A stretch of 64,000 bases of DNA from Algoriphagus sp. Y33 (GTDB lineage: Bacteria > Bacteroidota > Bacteroidia > Cytophagales > Cyclobacteriaceae). The notes under the pieces are model-generated. The model saw nothing but the letters and a program-made list of their open reading frames with translations, was not told where the DNA came from and did not search any database. The stretch spans positions 4,216,001 through 4,280,000 of the forward strand of contig NZ_CP061947.1 of the NCBI RefSeq assembly GCF_014838715.1, written 5' to 3'. The position numbers and the translations under genes are program-made. Of the stretch, positions 60,521-64,000 are shown one piece after another (the stretch's first letter is position 1; every line of letters begins with the position of its first letter).

Positions 60521-61573
60521 TTAATGCTTCCAGTCGTATCCATCAATGTGCTCAAGGCAACTCTTGAGCAGAGCAATTGAATCAGCAATATCTCTCTTAT
60601 GGGCCATTTCTATCACCTGATGTAGGTGTCTGGTAGGAATGGAAATCGCTCCGGCTATCGCCCCCTGCTTACCCATGCGCTGCACTCCGGCCGTATCTGT
60701 ACCGCCGGCTACCAAAATTTCAGGCTGCCACCTGATCTGGGATTTATCCGCAGTCCGCTTCATAAAATCCACCATCCTATAATCACATATTGTCATAGCA
60801 TCCATGATTTTGATGGCAGTACCTTTCCCAAGTTCAGTCACCTTCTCATGAGCCTGTGCCCCGGGGACGTCAAAGGCAATCGTAGTGTCCAGAGCAATGC
60901 CGAAATCAGGATTAATGCCGTGGGCAGCCACATTTGCACCGCGAAGGCCGACTTCTTCCTGTACGGTAAAGGTCGCATAGACATCATAAGCGGGATTTTC
61001 CAGTTGCTTCAGTGTCTCGATCAGGATAAATACAGCCACTCTGTTGTCAATTGATTTACAATTCACACAATCTCCCATCTCAATCAGCTCCCTATCCCTG
61101 GTTACCGGATCTCCTACAGTGATGTACCTTTCTACTTCCTCCTTACTCATTCCCAAGTCAATGAAGAAATCCGTAGTTTTTGGAAGCTTGGTTTTCTCCT
61201 CTGCTGACATCACATGGATAGGTTTACTCCCCATCACACCTACCAAATCCTTTTTCCCGTGTACAATCACGCGCTGAGCAGTAAGCGTCTTAGGATCAAA
61301 ACCACCTAGGGTATGAAATCTTAAAAATCCATTCTCATCCACGTGGGTAACAATAAATCCGATTTCATCCATATGGGCGGCGACCATCACCCGCTTACCA
61401 TCCGGGTTTCTCTTGCCTTTTTTTAAGGCAATCACATTGCCTATATTATCTATTCTGATTTCATCCGCCAGTGGAGTGACCAAATCAACTACGAGATCAC
61501 GAACTCTTTTCTCAAAACCGGGAGCTCCGGCGATTTCACAGATTTCTTTTAAAAGGGCTACGTTTATATCCAT
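60521..61573 (-). CDS. M42-family aminopeptidase
   Basis: 350 residues, cytoplasmic. M42 glutamyl/leucyl-type aminopeptidase: EIAGAPGFEKRVRDLV, VMVAAHMDEIGFIVTHVDENG with the first metal His, ALDTTIAFDVPGA, CVNCKSIDNRVAVFILIETL with the bridging Asp, FTVQEEVGLRGANVAAHGI with the catalytic Glu pair, and GGTDTAGVQ and PTRHLHQVIEMAH with the last His. Large self-compartmentalised peptidase family acting on short peptides. Probably co-transcribed with the next two genes downstream. Confidence 0.94.
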   Translation of the reverse strand: MDINVALLKEICEIAGAPGFEKRVRDLVVDLVTPLADEIRIDNIGNVIALKKGKRNPDGKRVMVAAHMDEIGFIVTHVDENGFLRFHTLGGFDPKTLTAQRVIVHGKKDLVGVMGSKPIHVMSAEEKTKLPKTTDFFIDLGMSKEEVERYITVGDPVTRDRELIEMGDCVNCKSIDNRVAVFILIETLKQLENPAYDVYATFTVQEEVGLRGANVAAHGINPDFGIALDTTIAFDVPGAQAHEKVTELGKGTAIKIMDAMTICDYRMVDFMKRTADKSQIRWQPEILVAGGTDTAGVQRMGKQGAIAGAISIPTRHLHQVIEMAHKRDIADSIALLKSCLEHIDGYDWKH

Positions 61574-61790
61574 TTTCTATGTTTTTTTTACTGAAAGTCC
61601 ATCTTATCCACTGAGAGCACTAAGGTTTGCACAGAGGTCAAAGTTTACTGATATCCTGTGCTTACTATTCTGTCACACATTCTCCTGAAGTAGGATTAAC
61701 TCTGCACTCTCATACCCGTCTACAAAGGTCAAAAGTCACAATTGCTTTTTCTTCTTGGCGAAATTAAGAATTAGAAAAGTCTAGAATGTA

Positions 61791-61824
61791 AAAAGGCACA
61801 AAGAATAACTTCCAAGTGCCTTTT
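61791..61824 (-). terminator. Terminator after purF
   Basis: Minus strand AAAAGGCAC pairs with GTGCCTTTT across a 16-base loop, with T/A-rich flanks on both sides; it sits 52 bases past the purF stop and could also work on the plus strand. In the 302-base gap 61574-61875 I see nothing else. Confidence 0.65.
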
Positions 61825-61875
61825 TTCTTGAATCTTTATCTCTTAAAAAGAGTATGGAAATACTCCAAAAATATC

Positions 61876-63759
61876 TTAATAAGCTCTCACGGTTTTGCCT
61901 TCGATGAAATTAACGAATGATTTATTCACTACCCTCATCCCACCCGTAGTAGGGTAATTCCCGGTGAAATACCAATCACCCAAATGATCCGGGCAACATT
62001 TATGCAGATTGTCCACAGTCTGGTAAATCACCTTTACTTCTGCATTAATATCTTCATTGGTAACAATCTCGGAAATCTTATCAGAAATTTCATCGTCGGT
62101 GAATGAATTGTAAACTCCCTTCACGAAATTCTCTGTAGAATACGGATGCTCCACGCAAGATTCATAAACCTGATCTAATACATTATCAATCTTTCTTTCC
62201 TTGATCAATGCCAAGGCAGCTCTGAAAGCAATGAATTCCTTCATCTTAGACATATCTATGCCGTAGCAATCCGGAAATCTAATCTGAGGAGCAGAGGAAA
62301 CGATGATAATCCGCTTAGGATTTAGCTTATCGAGTGTAGTCAGAATACTTTTCTCAAGTGTGGTGCCTCTGACAATACTATCATCTATCACTACCAACGT
62401 ATCAATTCCCGACTTGATCACCTCATACGTCGTATCGTACACATTAGCCACTATTGTATCTCGGTCTTCATCATTGGTGATAAACGTACGTAATTTCACA
62501 TCCTTACTTACGAGTTTTTCCACTCTGGGACGGAAATTCAACAATTCATCCAAATCACCCATATGTGGCTTACCATCCACGAATACTTCTCTTCTTTTTG
62601 CGGCCAGATAGTCTTCCAACCCTTCAATCATACCCAGAAATGCGGTTTCAGCAGTATTCGGTATGTAGGAAAACACAGTATTCTTCAGATCAAAGTCAAT
62701 GGCTTTCAAAATCTGGGGAATCAAAGCCTTGCCAAGATTCTTTCGCTCTTGGTAGATATTTGGATCAGTTCCTCTGGAAAAATAAATCCGCTCAAATGAA
62801 CATGATTTCTTTTCCCTTGCAGGCATTATTTCAGACTCAGCATAAGAGCCATCCTTATTAATGACCAAAGCATGTCCAGGCTGAATCTCCTTGATGGAAT
62901 TAAAATTAATATTGAATGCGGATTTAATGGCAGGCTTCTCTGAAGCGACCACTATCACCTCATCATCAGCATAATAATATGCCGGGCGAATACCTGAAGG
63001 ATCTCTAACCACGAAAGAGGATCCATTCCCCACAATTCCCGCCATTGCGTAGCCTCCGTCAAAGTCTCTACAGGACCTTCGAAGGATTCTGGCCATGTCC
63101 AATTCATCTTCGATCACCTGGGTGATTTGCTCATTGGAAAACTGGTGCTTGTACTTATCAAAAATACGTTGGTTCTCTTCATCCAAGAAGTGGCCGACTT
63201 TCTCCATCACAGTGACAGTATCGGTTTTTTCCTTCGGATGCTGTCCCAGCTGGACAAGCTTGTCAAAAAGCTCCTCCACATTGGTCATGTTGAAATTGCC
63301 TGCCATCACCAGATTACGGCTTCTCCAGTTGTTTTGCTTTAGGAAAGGGTGACAAGTCTCTATGGAGTTTTCGCCATGTGTCCCGTATCTCAGGTGTCCC
63401 AGCCAAACTTCCCCTGTGAAAGCAATATTTTCTTTTAGCCAAGTCCCATCTGTAAGCGCATCATGGCCTCCAATTTTCTTTGCTTTCTTGTATTTTCTAT
63501 TGATTTTGTCAAAAATATAATTGACTGCGGAAGGTTCTATTGACCTATATCTGCTGATATATCGAGTCCCTGGCTTGGTGTCTATTTTGACATTGGCGAC
63601 ACCTGCACCATCCTGACCTCTATTGATTTGTTTTTGCATCAGGACATAGAGTCTGTTAGAGGCAAAAGCCGCTGTCCCATATTTATCAATGTAATACTGG
63701 GCAGGTTTTCGCAATCTAATCATTGCTATGCCGCATTCGTGTTTGATAGCGTCACTCAT
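61876..63759 (-). CDS. purF: Amidophosphoribosyltransferase (long Bacteroidota form)
   Basis: 627 residues from the ATG at 63759, longer than E. coli PurF (505). An N-terminal class II glutaminase with Cys9 (HECGIAMIRL) holds the glutamine site RGQDGAGVANV, GHLRYGTHG and NLVMAGNFN. The PRPP-binding loop VVIDDSIVRGTTLEKS is near 430. RDPSGIRPAYYY is also typical. It makes phosphoribosylamine, the first step of purine synthesis. The Cys is eight residues in, and family members are usually cleaved to expose it, so processing or Met-peptide removal is likely. A -7 element lies 30 bases upstream. Confidence 0.93.
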   Translation of the reverse strand: MSDAIKHECGIAMIRLRKPAQYYIDKYGTAAFASNRLYVLMQKQINRGQDGAGVANVKIDTKPGTRYISRYRSIEPSAVNYIFDKINRKYKKAKKIGGHDALTDGTWLKENIAFTGEVWLGHLRYGTHGENSIETCHPFLKQNNWRSRNLVMAGNFNMTNVEELFDKLVQLGQHPKEKTDTVTVMEKVGHFLDEENQRIFDKYKHQFSNEQITQVIEDELDMARILRRSCRDFDGGYAMAGIVGNGSSFVVRDPSGIRPAYYYADDEVIVVASEKPAIKSAFNINFNSIKEIQPGHALVINKDGSYAESEIMPAREKKSCSFERIYFSRGTDPNIYQERKNLGKALIPQILKAIDFDLKNTVFSYIPNTAETAFLGMIEGLEDYLAAKRREVFVDGKPHMGDLDELLNFRPRVEKLVSKDVKLRTFITNDEDRDTIVANVYDTTYEVIKSGIDTLVVIDDSIVRGTTLEKSILTTLDKLNPKRIIIVSSAPQIRFPDCYGIDMSKMKEFIAFRAALALIKERKIDNVLDQVYESCVEHPYSTENFVKGVYNSFTDDEISDKISEIVTNEDINAEVKVIYQTVDNLHKCCPDHLGDWYFTGNYPTTGGMRVVNKSFVNFIEGKTVRAY

Positions 63760-63788
63760 AGAGTCTGGCAAATGTTATTTTGAAGAAT

Positions 63789-63796
63789 CAAAGGTA
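63789..63796 (-). promoter_or_regulatory. -7 promoter element TACCTTTG of purF
   Basis: Minus strand reads TACCTTTG, a full TAnnTTTG match, 29 bases before the ATG. A TTTG is found 24 bases further upstream, a little too far for an ideal -33. Confidence 0.5.
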
Positions 63797-63839
63797 ATTG
63801 TTTTTTGAAGATATTTTTGGCAAAATAAGTTCTCTTTGC

Positions 63840-64000
63840 CTCTCATATATTTGGTGATCCCACACGAATTTGACCTACCCCAAATTCGTCTCAGACCGGC
63901 CAAAGCTTACTTTTCAGATACAAATTGACCGGATATTCCACAGGTAGCCGCTACTGATTTTGCAGCATACCAGCCCTATCTCCTCCCAATGCAAGTTGGC
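63840..64000. other. Unassigned window edge, possibly the end of a mobile element
   Basis: No open frame of useful length on either strand. TTGGTGATCCCACACGAA and AATTTGACCTACCCC near 63850-63880 resemble the non-coding ends of some transposable elements, and TTGGTGATCCC also appears near 57361. Too little is visible to decide. Confidence 0.25.

Overview
The window reads as a chromosomal segment of a Bacteroidota bacterium, most likely Cytophagales and perhaps Cyclobacteriaceae (inference). The grounds are: moderate GC; -7 elements of the TAnnTTTG type instead of sigma70 boxes; A-rich regions rather than Shine-Dalgarno sites before starts; lineage-typical families (DUF4221, two-component-regulator propeller lipoproteins, Cytophagales-style FtsX permeases, the long second PurF type, a DAHP synthase-chorismate mutase fusion); and many small palindromic repeats between genes. 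I found no rRNA, tRNA, CRISPR array or complete insertion sequence.

Layout. 1-9.4 kb: a nearly complete rapA, a J-domain/KTSC protein, a secreted zinc-peptidase-like protein, a YcaQ-like protein and a large FtsX-type permease. 9.4-10.0 kb: a YefM-YoeB toxin-antitoxin pair whose promoter carries two TGTACA-type boxes. 10.4-13.4 kb: lysS and proline dehydrogenase on the minus strand. 13.75-20.4 kb: the complete Phe/Tyr-specific aromatic block (DAHP synthase-chorismate mutase, aroB, aroA, pheA, aminotransferase, tyrA). It is preceded by what looks like a classical transcription attenuator: a 29-residue leader peptide with eight Phe/Tyr codons in nine, then mutually exclusive antiterminator and terminator hairpins. 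20.6-24 kb: a second toxin-antitoxin-like pair, a Kelch protein, a SIMPL protein and a methyltransferase. 24-31 kb: a Tat-exported phospholipase C, a MITE-like element sitting on the stop codon of a 39-residue membrane peptide, a B12-type radical SAM protein and a dienelactone hydrolase.

31.3-43 kb holds an NYN-OST-HTH protein, an M20 peptidase, a run of lipoprotein/FNT/globin/phosphodiesterase genes in which three neighbouring genes are frameshifted, an OmpA lipoprotein and small enzymes. 43.2-50.9 kb holds a molybdopterin oxidoreductase and a tightly overlapped catabolic operon (small membrane protein, Na+/solute symporter, GH88 hydrolase, Old-Yellow-Enzyme-type flavoprotein, SDR). 51-57 kb is accessory-looking: a DUF433/DUF5615 pair and a Gfo/Idh oxidoreductase, both frameshifted; a Fic remnant among large palindromes; and a YceI/propeller/secreted-protein operon divergent from a membrane-anchored winged-helix regulator. 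57.5-63.8 kb holds a DUF1080 lipoprotein, a lipid kinase next to an App1-type phosphatase, an M42 peptidase and purF.

The best candidates for something undescribed are the Phe/Tyr attenuator, the membrane winged-helix regulator module, the GH88-flavoprotein-SDR operon, and a hairpin repeat family whose stems covary around a conserved core. The five frameshifted genes may be real decay or sequence error, and the window alone cannot decide.
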